Origin: Cochliopodium minus
Taxonomy: Eukaryota > Discosea > Himatismenida > Cochliopodiidae
Length of the DNA stretch: 64,000 nt
NCBI GenBank assembly: GCA_024220525.1
Contig: JAMYWO010000006.1
Span: forward strand, 160,996 to 224,995
Direction of reading: 5' to 3'
Below, in pieces: positions 1 to 11,015 of this stretch. The notes beneath the pieces were generated by a model that did not search any database, was not told the origin of the DNA, and saw nothing but the letters and a program-made list of their open reading frames with translations. The position numbers and the translations under genes are program-made. The stretch's first letter is position 1; every line of letters begins with the position of its first letter.

Positions 1-30
1 AAAGAGTTAATTGATCTTTTGAAAAAATAA
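1..30 (+). CDS. 3' end of a second PPR-gene copy (partial)
   Basis: The window opens in the last ten codons of a gene, KELIDLLKK then TAA. The same ten codons end the PPR gene at 49261, and the sequence after the stop is also shared, so this is the C-terminus of a duplicated PPR-type gene whose body lies left of the window. Whether that copy is intact cannot be seen. Confidence 0.75.
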   Translation, partial: KELIDLLKK

Positions 31-203
31 TTTATTAAAAATTCATTTAATTTAATTTCCATAACAGATCTTCCAAAGGAGTAATTTTTTTTGACCAGTT
101 TTAAAGATTCAACTTGTAGAAAAGAGTACTTCTGATATAAAGATCCAATGAATCTATACGTGTCTTCACAAATTTGAAGAATGAAGAAAAAAAGTTCTCT
201 TTA
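1..203 (+). repeat. segmental duplication, copy 1 (PPR 3' end)
   Basis: Bases 1-203 align nearly end to end, in the same orientation, with 49232-49434, with about a dozen differences and small indels. The match covers the last codons of the PPR gene and about 170 bases downstream. It stops at 203, exactly where the 49-kb copy enters a short inverted-repeat element. The left limit lies outside the window. Confidence 0.9.
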
Positions 204-573
204 ATTTTACAAAAATATTTAGATCCATTCCTTTTTATTTCATTTTTTGAGGAATTCACCCACATTGTCCAAGTTTAAATTCTTTCTTTTTTCTAATATT
301 CATGAATATTTATTCCAGAGCTATCTTTTAAAATTTTTATAATTTTTTCTATTTCTTCCTTTGTTTGAGTTTTAGTTCAATAGTTGCTCTATATTCTTCA
401 TTATACAAGAAACTTAATTTAAGAGTCGATCTCTTCTTAAATGAATTCCTTTTTTTTTTTGAATTTTAATAACTTTCTATTTTTGAGAAAGAGTGTTATA
501 GAATTTCAAATTAATCTTTGCTTGTTGTATTGAATTTAGATTAACTAAAATATTATTTTAGAGAATGAATGAT
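204..573. other. intergenic, no recognisable gene
   Basis: AT-rich sequence between the duplicated PPR tail and the 3' end of the NTPase gene. Only short open stretches are present on the minus strand (about 15 to 25 codons, for example near 300-400), with stops in all frames. No RNA gene or repeat was recognised. Confidence 0.5.
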
Positions 574-3500
574 TTAATGATAATCTTTTTTTTTAAATTT
601 AAAAGGATTGAATTTTGTTTTTCCCTTTCTTTTTCTTGGATTTGTCTTCTTAATTATATTTTTCTTTATAGATGTTTTCTTTGGTTCATCTTTATCTTTC
701 ATTTCCTTACTTTCCTCTTTCTTTGTTGGTGTTTTCTTGGGAGGAGTCTTCTTGGAAGGTATTTTCTTAGTTGGTGTCTTCTCATCTTTTTCATCAATCA
801 TTATCTCCCCACTCTTCCTTTTCTTTAAATGTGTTTTCTTTGGAGGTGTCTTCTTTATAGATGACTTCTTTGGTTCATCCTCATCTTTCATTTCGTCACT
901 TTCCTCTTTCTTGGTTGGTGTCTTCTTGGGAGGTGTCTTCTCATCTTTTTCATAAATCATTATCTCCTCACTCTCCACTTTGTTCTCGATAGATATTGTT
1001 TTGTTCTTTTTGATTTCACTCACATTCCCCTCATTTTTATCATTCTTTAAAAAAAATGATCAATTATTATGATTTTTTTTTTTTTTTTAAATTTTTTTTA
1101 CCCTTTTTCTTTTCTTTTCTTTATCTTGGACAAAACTAAGTTCCCAATCATTCTCGATTATTTTCTCATTTTGAAAAATTTTTGTTACTATTTCTTTGTG
1201 TTTTAAACACATTCCTCTTTTTTTTGGTTGAAAATCTTGATTTTTGATCTGAATGATTTCTTCTATGTCCTGTTTATCATTCAAATCATCTCCGGTAGAT
1301 TTTGGAGATTTTTCTTGTTTTTTCTTTTTGTTCTCAACATCATTTTCTGAAATCTTAGATTTGCAGCCAGCAACAAGACAACCAACAATGTCAGTGTTTG
1401 CATAATGTAAGATAAAATGAGTAATCAAACAGATTGATTCTTCATTGTTTTTGTTCATCAACAAATTTTCTTTCTTATTGTTTGTCATTTCAAACTTTGG
1501 TTTGTACCAATCAATAAATTTTTTCACATTCTCATCTTTGAGCAACGCTTTGATTTTCTTTTCCTTCTTTCCAGCTTTTTTGGAAATATTGGCCTGTTTA
1601 GCAATCTCGCCTAATTGAGGAATAGTCAAGGTTTTCAATCCACTTGGAGTGAAGAAAATAATTTGGGGAAGATTTGGATTTTTTCTATTTTCTTTTTGGT
1701 TTTTCAACTTTTGCTCATATTTCATTTGGGAGAATTTTTCATCAACAATGAATGAAGTCAAAGTCTCTCCAAAAGCTACTTTAAAACTTTTAAGAAAAAC
1801 AACACCATAAGGAAGATCTTTATCCTCTGTATTTCTGATTTGTTTTTTCTTGTTTTCTTTCTCTATTTTTTTTTCTTTTTTTTTTTTTTTTGAATAGTTT
1901 CTTCGGTGAGAGAAATGTCAGAAGCAGAACCAGCCCATAACATGATTGACAATTCATTATTTTTGGAGATTTCCTTTTTGAGAAGATTTTCGACAAGATT
2001 CCTTTTTTCAATCACTGTTTCAACTAGTAACTCTTGAGGAGATGATTTGTCCTCGATAAAAATAGAAAGAACATATTCCTTTTCGCCTATTCTCACCAAA
2101 ACTTTCAAAAGTGAATCGAATCCAGGATTGTTTGATGGAAAACTACAAATATTACCATTTTCAATATTATCTTTTGTTACATTCGAAAATTGACGTTGGA
2201 AAGGAATTAGTTTAATATTTTGTTTTTGAGGATCTAGAAGAATAAAGGTTTGGGTGGGATCAATCAGATTAAGAAAAGATTCCTTGTAATGATTGGCATT
2301 GGGATTGTATCTGAGAGAATATTGAAACAATTCAGACAAACTCACCTCTTTTATTCCTCTTGCTTGAAGACCAAGAAGTTTCATGTAAATTGAGTTTATC
2401 ACGAATATTTCAAGAGCATCCCCATTGAAAGATTTGGGTTCTGTGATGAGAAAAAGGCTTTTTGCAAATTCGTTTGTTGTATTGTTACTTGATCCTTTGT
2501 CTTTGTTTGCAAAAATGGTGAACCACATTCTTTAATTTAAAAAAAAAAACAAATTTAAAAATAATATAAAAAATAAAAATAATTTTTAAAAGATAATTAT
2601 CAATTTAAAATATTAAAATAAAATGAATTTTTAAGATAAAAATAAATTGAAAATGTTACTTTGTTGAAACAGGCAAAAAAGAATCCTTTGTTTGAAAAAG
2701 ACCATTCTCGTCTTGCTGAAAAATCTCTTCAGAAGAATTGATATAGAGACCATGAGAAATGAGATCAACAACAACATGGATGAGATTTCCACGGGTAAAA
2801 CTAAAAGTTTCATCAGTGAAAACTTTTCTTCCCAAAGTAGCTTCAATGAAATCAAAATGAATATGATTGTTGACAAAATGTTTTTGTAATGAATTGGTCA
2901 AAACGTTCATCATGGATTTATAATATCCCATCTCTCCTGCGCCAACCTGACCACCTTCGTAAATGGAAATGTTGGTTTTCTTTTCTGACGCTTCACTGGA
3001 TTTTTGAAAAAGGAGGTATAGAGTTTCAAGAGATCTCTTGTGTTTAAAGACATTGGTGATCAATCTTTGATTTGCATCTCTTTTCTCCCAATATTTCGAC
3101 ATCAAGTCTTGTGATTCTTCTATTGTAAAAGGGATAATGAAACAGTCTTTCACATCTTTACTGCTGATTTCAAATAATTGGTTGGGGATGAAAGAAGTAT
3201 AACAAAATCTGACTGAAAACTTTTTTGATGTAATGACTGTTTTCGAATAATTGTTGGTTGCATCTGAACTTATCTTTACTAAGTTTAACATGCCGCTTTG
3301 ATTTTCTGACCTGATTGATTCATCTAACATCAAAACAATCTGTATTTGTTGATTATCATTTATCTTTTTTTTTTTTCTGATGTAATGGTTTGCGAATAAG
3401 AGAACTTTATTAATTATAAACTCTTGTTTCCCAATTAAAGTCGCAAAGGAAGAATAATCATAAATTCCCTCTATAAACCTATTCAAGTAGTTTAATTTTA

Positions 3501-5008
3501 AAAATTTTTGTTAAGAGATGAAATTTGGTTTAAAATGAAATAATAAATTAATTTTTAAATTTATTTACAGTTGATATAGGATTCTAATTGAAATATGATT
3601 GTGAACTTTTATTTCATCTATCTCGGTTTTGCTTGTATCTTTAGTATAATTACTCCAGTAGTTCAAAGTAATAACAATTGGGAAAAGAGTATGCTTAATT
3701 TTATTGTATCCCTCTTCAAGATTTGTGAGATCATTGTTTTTCTCTTTTTGATAATTTTTAGCCGACAATTCATCCAAATTATGTTCAGCCAAACATTGAG
3801 ATATTGTATCCAATGTGAAAGACTAAAAATATTAATTAGTTTTAAAAAAAGATAATAATATGTTCATTTCTTTTTTAGATTATTTTTTAAATAAAATGAC
3901 TTACTTTTCCACTGCCAGATCCCCCAAAAACACGTAAAGGAATATCAATTTCATCAATGATCAAATAAGAGAGAAACTTTCTCAGAACATAAGTTGAACC
4001 TTTGAATTCAAAATTCGGTTTATTCTCTGAAACTTTATTTTGGATTGTTGGATCTTCTTTGATAACAATAGACTTCTTTTCAGCATAACCCTCTATTATT
4101 TCAATAACTTTTTCATATTCTCCCCTGTCAATTAAGAATGCAAGATCAATTTCTTTTGGATTTTGCTCTTGAAACTAATCAATTACAATTCTCGATTAAT
4201 TGAAAAATATTGCCAATTATTTTTGAACCAATTTGAATATATAATTACGCAAAATAAAGTGTTTGGAAATTGGTGAATAGTATGATATTTAAGAATTATA
4301 AATAAGATCTTAATGTTGATCTGTAAATATTATTGTGAGAAACAATAGAAAATAGAAAATAAATAAGTATATTTTATTTTAATTGAGATGAGATAATAAT
4401 TATGGTGATCAAACAAAATATCCCATAAAAGCAAATTTTTAATTTTATGTGAGAATAGTTCTATTAAGATAAATAAAAATAAATAATATAATGGATTGTT
4501 TAATTAGTGGTGTTAAATTAGTTTGATATGCTTGTGATTGTTTGAGTGGTTGTATCTATTATTATAATATGGTAAGTAATGAATACAATATTAAATAATT
4601 TATTTATAATACTTTGAATTAAAATATATATAATATATTATACAAATACAAATTATTAGGAATGATCACTCTTTTGAATTAATAGAGAATATAATAAAAT
4701 AATAAAAAATAATAATATTTACTTAAGTTTCATGTTTCCTTTCATTATACAATTTACATTAGAATTACCATATCAATGAATATTTTCAATTTGTCCAGTT
4801 TGAATAATTCTTCCCATTCCCTTTCATTTATAATCACGAAACCTATTCCCTCTTCCTTATACTTTATGATATATTCACCAGATTTAAGTTGTCGTATTTT
4901 CTCTATCTCTTTCTTTAGATCTTCTAATTTATAATTTTTGACATATATTGCATCAAAAGTATTGCAATCATCATTTTCTATATCTTTTGAAACATAAAAC
5001 TTTTTCAT
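574..5008 (-). CDS. Crinkler/RHS-like P-loop NTPase, Ubl/PB1-like header, Lys-rich tail
   Basis: Spliced by eye as exons 5008-4769, 4174-3905, 3822-3569, 3478-2660, 2529-1102 and 1044-574, with phase-consistent GT..AG junctions. Residues 1-80 form a ubiquitin/PB1-like beta-grasp header (YKLEDLKKEIEKIRQL, then IIKYKEE). A Walker A motif, VFGGSGSGKSFTLDT, is split by intron 2. A Walker B strand, IVLMLDES, and the segment IPFTIEESQDLM follow, as in STAND/RHS-type NTPases. The last exon is a Lys/Thr/Pro tail with two copies of a KKTPTKKEES..EMKD unit, resembling a histone-H1 tail and probably nuclear or nucleic-acid binding. About 1150 residues. Exon 5 is not open in a single frame throughout (about one interruption), which may be an assembly effect in A-rich sequence. 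Header plus NTPase matches the Crinkler-RHS layout known from eukaryotes. No nuclease or other effector domain is visible, so function is unknown. Confidence 0.6.
4175..4768 (-). other. long first intron of the NTPase gene
   Basis: About 594 nt between the header exon (donor ATG|gtaatt) and the Walker A exon (acceptor gattag|TTTCAAG). Both ends are phase 0. Most other introns in this gene are 50-130 nt. No coding block or known element was recognised inside. An unseen small exon, or two separate genes meeting here, remains possible. Confidence 0.45.
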
Positions 5009-5100
5009 TTTTTTTTTTTAAATTAATAATATTTAATTAATTTTGAACCAAATAATATATTAATTTATTTACCTTTATTGAATCGAAAATTGAGATTCTA

Positions 5101-6102
5101 TCACCAATTGCGATCCCTNCGGGAAAAAATCTCCAATTCAGAAGAGGGAGGAGAAATGGAAGGATTATCCACATGATCCGAATACTCTTTTTCTTTGTCA
5201 ATCGGCACTTCATGATAAGACTTGATCCTCTCTTTTTATAAAAATAAATTACATGAATCAAAAACAATTTTGAGCAAAAAAATATTAAAATTTATATTAA
5301 AATTAAAATTCAATCAAAAAATCAAAAAAAATTGAAAAATCAAAATAAAATAAATAAAATCAAATTATAAAATCAAAAAAAAATAATTAAACAAAGAGTT
5401 TTTCTTTTTTAAGTGAGAAAAGAGAAATTTTTGTAAGAACTACAATAAACAAAATCAAAAAAAAAGTACACAAAAAAAAAAAAATCAAAAAAAAGTAAAA
5501 TAAATTAAAAATAAAATAAAAAATTACCTTGAATGGAAACCATCCAAGAACGGGAATGCTCGAGATCTCTCCCTAGTAGAGAAAAAGTGCGTTTGGGACA
5601 GTACACTCTAAACTCTGTGTACTTTTTTTGATAGGTGCTTTCTTTGATGAGTTCCACTGCTATTGTTGGTTTCAAGATAATGGACACCTTCAACCTGAAT
5701 TTGGTGGGTCCTTCTTGTTTCACTATTAACATCATATCTTCGAACAAAAAAAGATATCTTTTTTTGATCACTTTATCTTTGGTTGACCACATTAATATTT
5801 CTCCTTGTCTGATTTAAAAATAAAAATAAAAATGTTTATAAATAAATAAATAAAAAAATAAATAAAATAATATGATGTTAGACTAATTGATATTTATATC
5901 CTCGTTTAAAAGAAAGATGAAATGTTAAAAATAGAGAAATATGATCTCAATTTTTCTTTTTCTTTTTAAATATCCTCGTATAAAGCAAAAAAAAGAGCAA
6001 ATATATCGATATATTAATTTATATGGTTGTATTGGAAGGTATTATAAAGAATATCTATTGTTTATCTTACTTGATCAAATTCCTTCCCTTTCTCAATAAT
6101 TC
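5101..6102 (-). CDS. PH-domain protein of RhoGEF (Dbl) type, incomplete model
   Basis: Three phase-consistent exons are visible. 6102-6071 encodes ELLRKGRNLIK, the usual end of the last DH helix. 5808-5528 encodes the PH core (QGEILMWSTKDK, KKRYLFLFEDMMLIVK, then FRVYCPKRTFSL and SRSWMVSIQ). 5231-5101 encodes the PH C-terminal helix and a short tail ending RRDRNW. In Dbl proteins such a DH-PH unit activates Rho GTPases at membranes. The catalytic DH domain (about 180 residues) is not visible upstream, so the gene may be truncated, or its 5' exons may be short and missed. An N at 5119 lies in the third base of a CGN codon, so Arg is encoded whatever the base. Confidence 0.6.
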
Positions 6103-6607
6103 CTATATTTGTTATTTTGGTGATTTTATTGATCGATCAAAAAATAATAACCCATTATATCTTCTATAAATCAAATACCTTGTACTATTTTTGGAATTGT
6201 ATTTCATTCATTGTGATAAAAGAGTTAAAAAAATGAAAATTTTAAATTTTGGAGAAATATAAAAAATTTACCTTTGGGAACACCATATTGTAGATGAGAG
6301 AATTATCATTGTCATTTTTCCTCATTAATTAATTTCAACTATTTTTTGTTCTCAGCGTAAAATGAATTTCAATTTTTTTATTTTATTTTTCTTTAAATTC
6401 AATGAGATTGAAACAATGAAAGTTTTAAAAATTGACGGATCATAATTTATAGAAATATTTTACTATGCTACTCACTTTAAATTAATTGTTTAAAAACTTC
6501 CTTAGGAAGAAAATTTTGGAGCGATTGATTAATCTTAACCCAATAAATGTTTTTTGAGAATTTTAATGTCTATACTTTAAATGAAAATATTTAAAACTAG
6601 TATAGTG

Positions 6608-6778
6608 TTAACCAACTTTTTCAATAGTTTCATTTGGTTCTATTGATTCTTCAGATTCTTCTGACTCACTTGATGTATCCACACAACACAATTTTACTCT
6701 TCCATAGTTTGGACCAAGAAACTCTACAAGTGTCATACCCTTATAAATTTTTGTTCGAGAAAATTCTTTTTGTTCCAT
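6608..6778 (-). CDS. short ORF, possible first exon of the PH gene
   Basis: A 56-residue frame starting MEQKEFSRTKIYKGM, then TLVEFLGPNYGRVKLCCVD and an acidic Ser/Glu stretch (SSESEESEES). Composition is protein-like, unlike the surrounding AT-rich DNA. It points the same way as the PH gene 500 bases downstream. A further start, MRKNDNDNSLIYNMVFPK with a gtaaat donor, lies near 6323-6270. Whether these are exons of the PH gene or separate small genes is unresolved. Confidence 0.35.
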   Translation of the reverse strand: MEQKEFSRTKIYKGMTLVEFLGPNYGRVKLCCVDTSSESEESEESIEPNETIEKVG

Positions 6779-7025
6779 TTTTTTCTTTAATTTTTTTATT
6801 TTTAAGGTTCATTATATTTGAAACAAAGGTAATCTTTGTCAAAAGAAAGAAAAATAAAATAGGGTCTCTCACAAGAATTCTTGGATTTTTTATTAATTTT
6901 TAAGGGAAGAATAATAGCTTTTAAAAATAAAAAAAAAAATAGAAATTATTTTTGGGGATAACATCATAATAACCATTAACAAGCATAATAGGGATTATAA
7001 AATATCATACTTAAATACCCCAAAA

Positions 7026-8059
7026 ATGAAGAATTTGAAAAAGATAATTTTGAAGCCAATAGAAGAAGTGGAAGAAAATGAAGAACCTTATGGAAATGAA
7101 TTGATGGATCAAAAGATTACATTCGAAGAAGATGAGAAGGAGGATGAAGACGAGGAAGAGGAAAAACCAAAGAAACACAAGAAGCTCGTCTTTACCAACA
7201 ATGCATTGAGGGGATGTGTAGTGAGGGGAGCAATAGGATTCATCATGTTGGCAGGGGGTATCAATCTCATGATCTTCCAATTGAGGTAAGAAAATAATCA
7301 ATATATTAGTTAAATCAAAGGAATATACATTCAAAATCATTAAAGAATACAAACTAAATTTAAATATTGTCAAATTTTCGAGATATTTAAACATTATACT
7401 CATATTATATCTATGAATTATTTTCTTCAAATTATAAAATATATACTGAATAATAAAAGATGTAAAATAGAATTATGTGAAATTTCTTTAGCATCAAAAT
7501 TTCTTGATCTGTTTTTATATTACAGGGATCAAATAATCAATTTTTCAAAATCAATGCTAAATTCAATATGAATTAAATATTGATCCTAATTAAATCTAGT
7601 TTATGGCCAGTGACAATAGGGATGATTTTGTTGGGATTCGTGTTTTTGATTAAGACGAAATATATAGTGTATACCTTCAACAAAAACACAGGGTTCTTCG
7701 AAGTGAGAAGATCTACCATATTTCAAACAAAGAGAGCGAAATACGGACTCGAAAAGATAAAAGATGTCTACGTAAGAAAAGAAACTGATTCACAAGGAGG
7801 TTTTGTTGCTTGTTTGTTCGTGGAAATGTCTGATGGAATCAAAATTAAAATTTTCAATGGACAACTCATCTCTTTGAAGAATGATGAAGAAGAAAGGGCT
7901 TTGAAGATGATCCAGGAATACATCAAGCCTGACAAACATTCTATCAAGAAAAACAAGACTGAAAAGTTCACCAAGAAGATTTCTCAGTATTTCCTTTCTC
8001 CTACTAAGCTCAGGAAGAACAAAGTAGAAGAAGAGGAAGAAGAAGAAGAAAATAATTAA
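7026..8059 (+). CDS. two-helix membrane protein with cytosolic PH-like domain
   Basis: Two exons, 7026-7285 and 7600-8059, joined in phase (AG|T codes Ser). The N-terminus of about 65 residues is acidic (FEEDEKEDEDEEEE) and ends in a basic KPKKHKK patch. Two hydrophobic segments follow, around GAIGFIMLAGGINLMIF and SLWPVTIGMILLGFVFLI, with the intron exactly between them. About 75 residues resembling a small PH-like beta sandwich come next (YTFNKNTGFFEVRRS, KYGLEKIKDVYVRKE), then a Lys/Glu-rich tail. About 240 residues. This looks like an integral organelle or plasma-membrane protein with both ends in the cytosol. Family not recognised. Confidence 0.7.
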
Positions 8060-8199
8060 TTTTTTTTTTTAAAAAACGAAAAAAAAAGATGTTTTAAATT
8101 TGTTCAATAAATTATTTAATATTTAAATTTAATCACATTTCAACTTTCTCCCTGGTTTTTAGGCACTTTAACATTTTTTAATATTGAAATACAATGAGT

Positions 8200-10884
8200 T
8201 TATTTGAAGTATTTTTGAAAAGTAAAAAGATCATTCTTTAAAGAATCAAACATGTAGTGATGTTTAGTTGTTTTGGTGATCAAAGTAGTGAAAAGGATAA
8301 ATGATTTTTTGAAGGGATCGAGATGAGGAAGATCCAAAGAATAAGATTTGCAAGATTCCAAGAGATCATCCGAAAGGGAACGAAATTCATTCAAAAATAT
8401 TTTTAAAGCTTTCGAAAGGGAATTCCCATTCAAATACAAAGATTGGTTTATTTTCTCCAAGTAGGTGGAAAGTTCTTTTGAGATATCTAAAACTGACTTT
8501 TGAGGGATACTCTCCACTTTTTCTAAGAAACATCTCCATTCAATTTCTATCACAGAAGAAACAAAAGTGTAGATAGATTCAATCAAAAACTGAAGGATAT
8601 TTTTATATTTCAATTGAAATGTGGAAATATTTTGTTTGTTTTTGTTTGATTTCTTTTTCATGAAAAAGAGGGAAAGGTTGTTCCTTATTAGATTTACAAT
8701 AAACACAATCCCCAAAATGTTGTTGTAAATGGAAATGTTTTTCTCGTTGAAAATGTATTTGATTTGTTTAGAAGGTTCATAAAGGAGAAAAGGTATTTTA
8801 GAAGTATCAAATTCATCAGAAAGAAAAGAAAAATCAAAGGAGAAAGGAATATTGTTGCTTTTCTTATAAATTTCCAATGATCGATTTAGGCATAATTTCC
8901 ATTCTCCTAATAACATTGATCTAATGTCTTTGTTTTGAAGGATGTTTTCTTTGAAAATGGAACCCAAATCAGAAGAAAGAGTGTATATTTTTTGGAGAAA
9001 GTGTATTTGTTTCATGAGTTGCAATTTCTCAAGAATAATCTCGTTGAAACTGTGAGAAACAACTGAGAAGATGTTGTTGAAATTGGAGAACAAGAAATGA
9101 TTAAAGATCTTCTCGATTGATTGGTCCATTATTTTGGGAAGATGAAAGATATAAGAAGACTGACTTTCTGTAAAAATTGGAATTTCTTCGTCCAAAATAT
9201 TAACAAAGTTTCCACAATCACAAATATCTTGGTATTTAGAGTTTAGAAAAGAAGGAAGAATAAGAACATTCTTATCATTGGAAAATTCATTAAAGGGATC
9301 AACAATCTTCCCAAAGTACATCCAATTAGATAGAAATTCCAAAAGTGGTAGAGAAGCGGATCTAAAGAGTTTATATTCTAAAAAGAAGAATTCTTTTTTG
9401 GCACTTCCAATGGAAAGAATGTTTGAAAAACTCTTTTCAGCTACTTTTTGAAACAAAAATTCAAGCAATTTGTTGTTGCTATTGTCACCTATTCCATATT
9501 TCTTCATTTCTTCTAGTAATAAATAAATTTCTTCAACTGTTTTTGTTAATTTTTTGATTTTGAAGAAAAGATCTATTGGTGTTGAAAGTTGTGATTTTTG
9601 TAAGAGGAGAATTTTAGAGTCATAGCGGAGAATAATGTTAGATATCTTCCTCGTCAAAGATTGTAAACAATAGTTCTTTTGAATGGAAGTGTTTTGGTAA
9701 ATGAAATCTCTAACGAAATCGTATTTTTTTCTGAAGGAAATAAGATTTGAGAATAATTCGTTTAAATTTCCAAAACTAGAATTGACCATCCTTATTTCTT
9801 TTAAAAGAGATGCATGGTGATCATAATATACCAAAGAAGAATTTGACAATATGTAAAAAATTTCGTGAAAAATTCTTTCTTTATCAACTATTTCCTTTTT
9901 TTTCAAGTTTGGTAACAAAGATAATATTTCTCCATCGTAATATTTTTCAAACTCGTTCTCAAAAATTTTTTTTTGGAGAAATATTTCTTGCACAATCTCT
10001 TTTTTATTTTCTCGCTTCTCCTTATTCACTTCAAAAAAATTATTTACGTTATTTTCCAAGCTGAAAGAAAGAGGAAGCAAGTTAAGAGGAGCTTCATTGA
10101 TGTCAGGTACTCTCAACTCTAATCCGAAATAGTCCAGCTCACTTCTAAATGTTCTGGGCTGAGTAAGAGAACCGAAAAGATCATCTTTCTTCACCTCCAT
10201 ATCTTCCTCTTTCAAAAATTTACCAAAGAAATTTTGTGATGGAGTTTTGTTGTTTGTGTTGTTTTTGATGAAAGGAGATATTTCTTCATCTCTTTTACTA
10301 TCTTTTTTCTTATCTAGATTATTATTCAAATTTAGTTGAAAGAGATTGTTCTCCCATCTCGAAAAATCCATCTCCAGTCTATTTTTATCATTGTATTTGA
10401 AGCTGTTCCATTCTTGTTGATAATCATTCTTGCTGTTAGGAAAGATCATTTTCTGAGAAAATGCATCCAAAAATTTCCCTTCGATATAATTGCTTGGAGT
10501 AGTTTTCACATTATCCATATTTTCAAGCATCAAATAATGGCAAAAGGATCCCACTTTCAAATGTTTGATATTATCATGTATATTCTCTTTTTTCTTTTCC
10601 AAATTGATTAAGAAGGAGAATATGGACAATAAAGGTTTCAGATTAAGCTTATATTTATCCATCAATTGTTTCATCATGATCTCAAATACATCTGATTGTT
10701 CAGATAGTCCATTTATCCTGTATTTATAAATTATATTGTTGAGTGACAAAATGATATCTTCATCTGATCTGGGAGGAGAGGGATGTTTGAATAGAATATC
10801 AACAAATAAATTCAAATTTTTAAAATCACTCTTCCCGCCATTTTCAATTTCAATCAAATTTGATAGAGATTTTAATAAATTCAT
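8200..10884 (-). CDS. gamma-tubulin complex component, GCP5/6-like
   Basis: A single uninterrupted exon of 894 residues starting MNLLKSLSNLIEIEN. The middle contains GCP landmarks: SLPLLEFLSNWMYFGKI followed by VDPFNEF (grip1-like region), and the C-terminal half is helix-rich with LQLMKQIHFLQKIYTL and the long grip2-like helices. Charged linkers (KKKDSKRDEE) and a divergent N-terminus fit the GCP5/GCP6 branch better than GCP2-4, and human GCP5 is of similar length (1024 aa). GCP proteins build the gamma-tubulin ring complex that nucleates microtubules. The lack of introns in a gene this long is unusual for the window. The GCP5 versus GCP6 assignment is uncertain. Confidence 0.72.
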   Translation of the reverse strand: MNLLKSLSNLIEIENGGKSDFKNLNLFVDILFKHPSPPRSDEDIILSLNNIIYKYRINGLSEQSDVFEIMMKQLMDKYKLNLKPLLSIFSFLINLEKKKENIHDNIKHLKVGSFCHYLMLENMDNVKTTPSNYIEGKFLDAFSQKMIFPNSKNDYQQEWNSFKYNDKNRLEMDFSRWENNLFQLNLNNNLDKKKDSKRDEEISPFIKNNTNNKTPSQNFFGKFLKEEDMEVKKDDLFGSLTQPRTFRSELDYFGLELRVPDINEAPLNLLPLSFSLENNVNNFFEVNKEKRENKKEIVQEIFLQKKIFENEFEKYYDGEILSLLPNLKKKEIVDKERIFHEIFYILSNSSLVYYDHHASLLKEIRMVNSSFGNLNELFSNLISFRKKYDFVRDFIYQNTSIQKNYCLQSLTRKISNIILRYDSKILLLQKSQLSTPIDLFFKIKKLTKTVEEIYLLLEEMKKYGIGDNSNNKLLEFLFQKVAEKSFSNILSIGSAKKEFFFLEYKLFRSASLPLLEFLSNWMYFGKIVDPFNEFSNDKNVLILPSFLNSKYQDICDCGNFVNILDEEIPIFTESQSSYIFHLPKIMDQSIEKIFNHFLFSNFNNIFSVVSHSFNEIILEKLQLMKQIHFLQKIYTLSSDLGSIFKENILQNKDIRSMLLGEWKLCLNRSLEIYKKSNNIPFSFDFSFLSDEFDTSKIPFLLYEPSKQIKYIFNEKNISIYNNILGIVFIVNLIRNNLSLFFMKKKSNKNKQNISTFQLKYKNILQFLIESIYTFVSSVIEIEWRCFLEKVESIPQKSVLDISKELSTYLEKINQSLYLNGNSLSKALKIFLNEFRSLSDDLLESCKSYSLDLPHLDPFKKSFILFTTLITKTTKHHYMFDSLKNDLFTFQKYFK

Positions 10885-11015
10885 TTTTTTATTAATAAAA
10901 TCTTGAATTGTGAAGAAGAAATGAAAAAAAGAAGACTATATATTTAAAAAAAAAACAAAAAAAGAAAGAACAAGAGGGATTTGGGAAATAAATAACAAAA
11001 AATTTTTCTTTTTAT

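Noticed and set aside
565-955. Plus-strand open frames over the 3' end of the NTPase gene
   Set aside because: They are Phe/Leu-rich antisense shadows of the Lys-rich tail exon on the minus strand.
1863-1890. Poly-Lys run as a real protein end in the NTPase gene
   Set aside because: The A tract is a poor basis for a terminus. Coding-like sequence and an in-phase intron continue on both sides, so it was kept within one gene.
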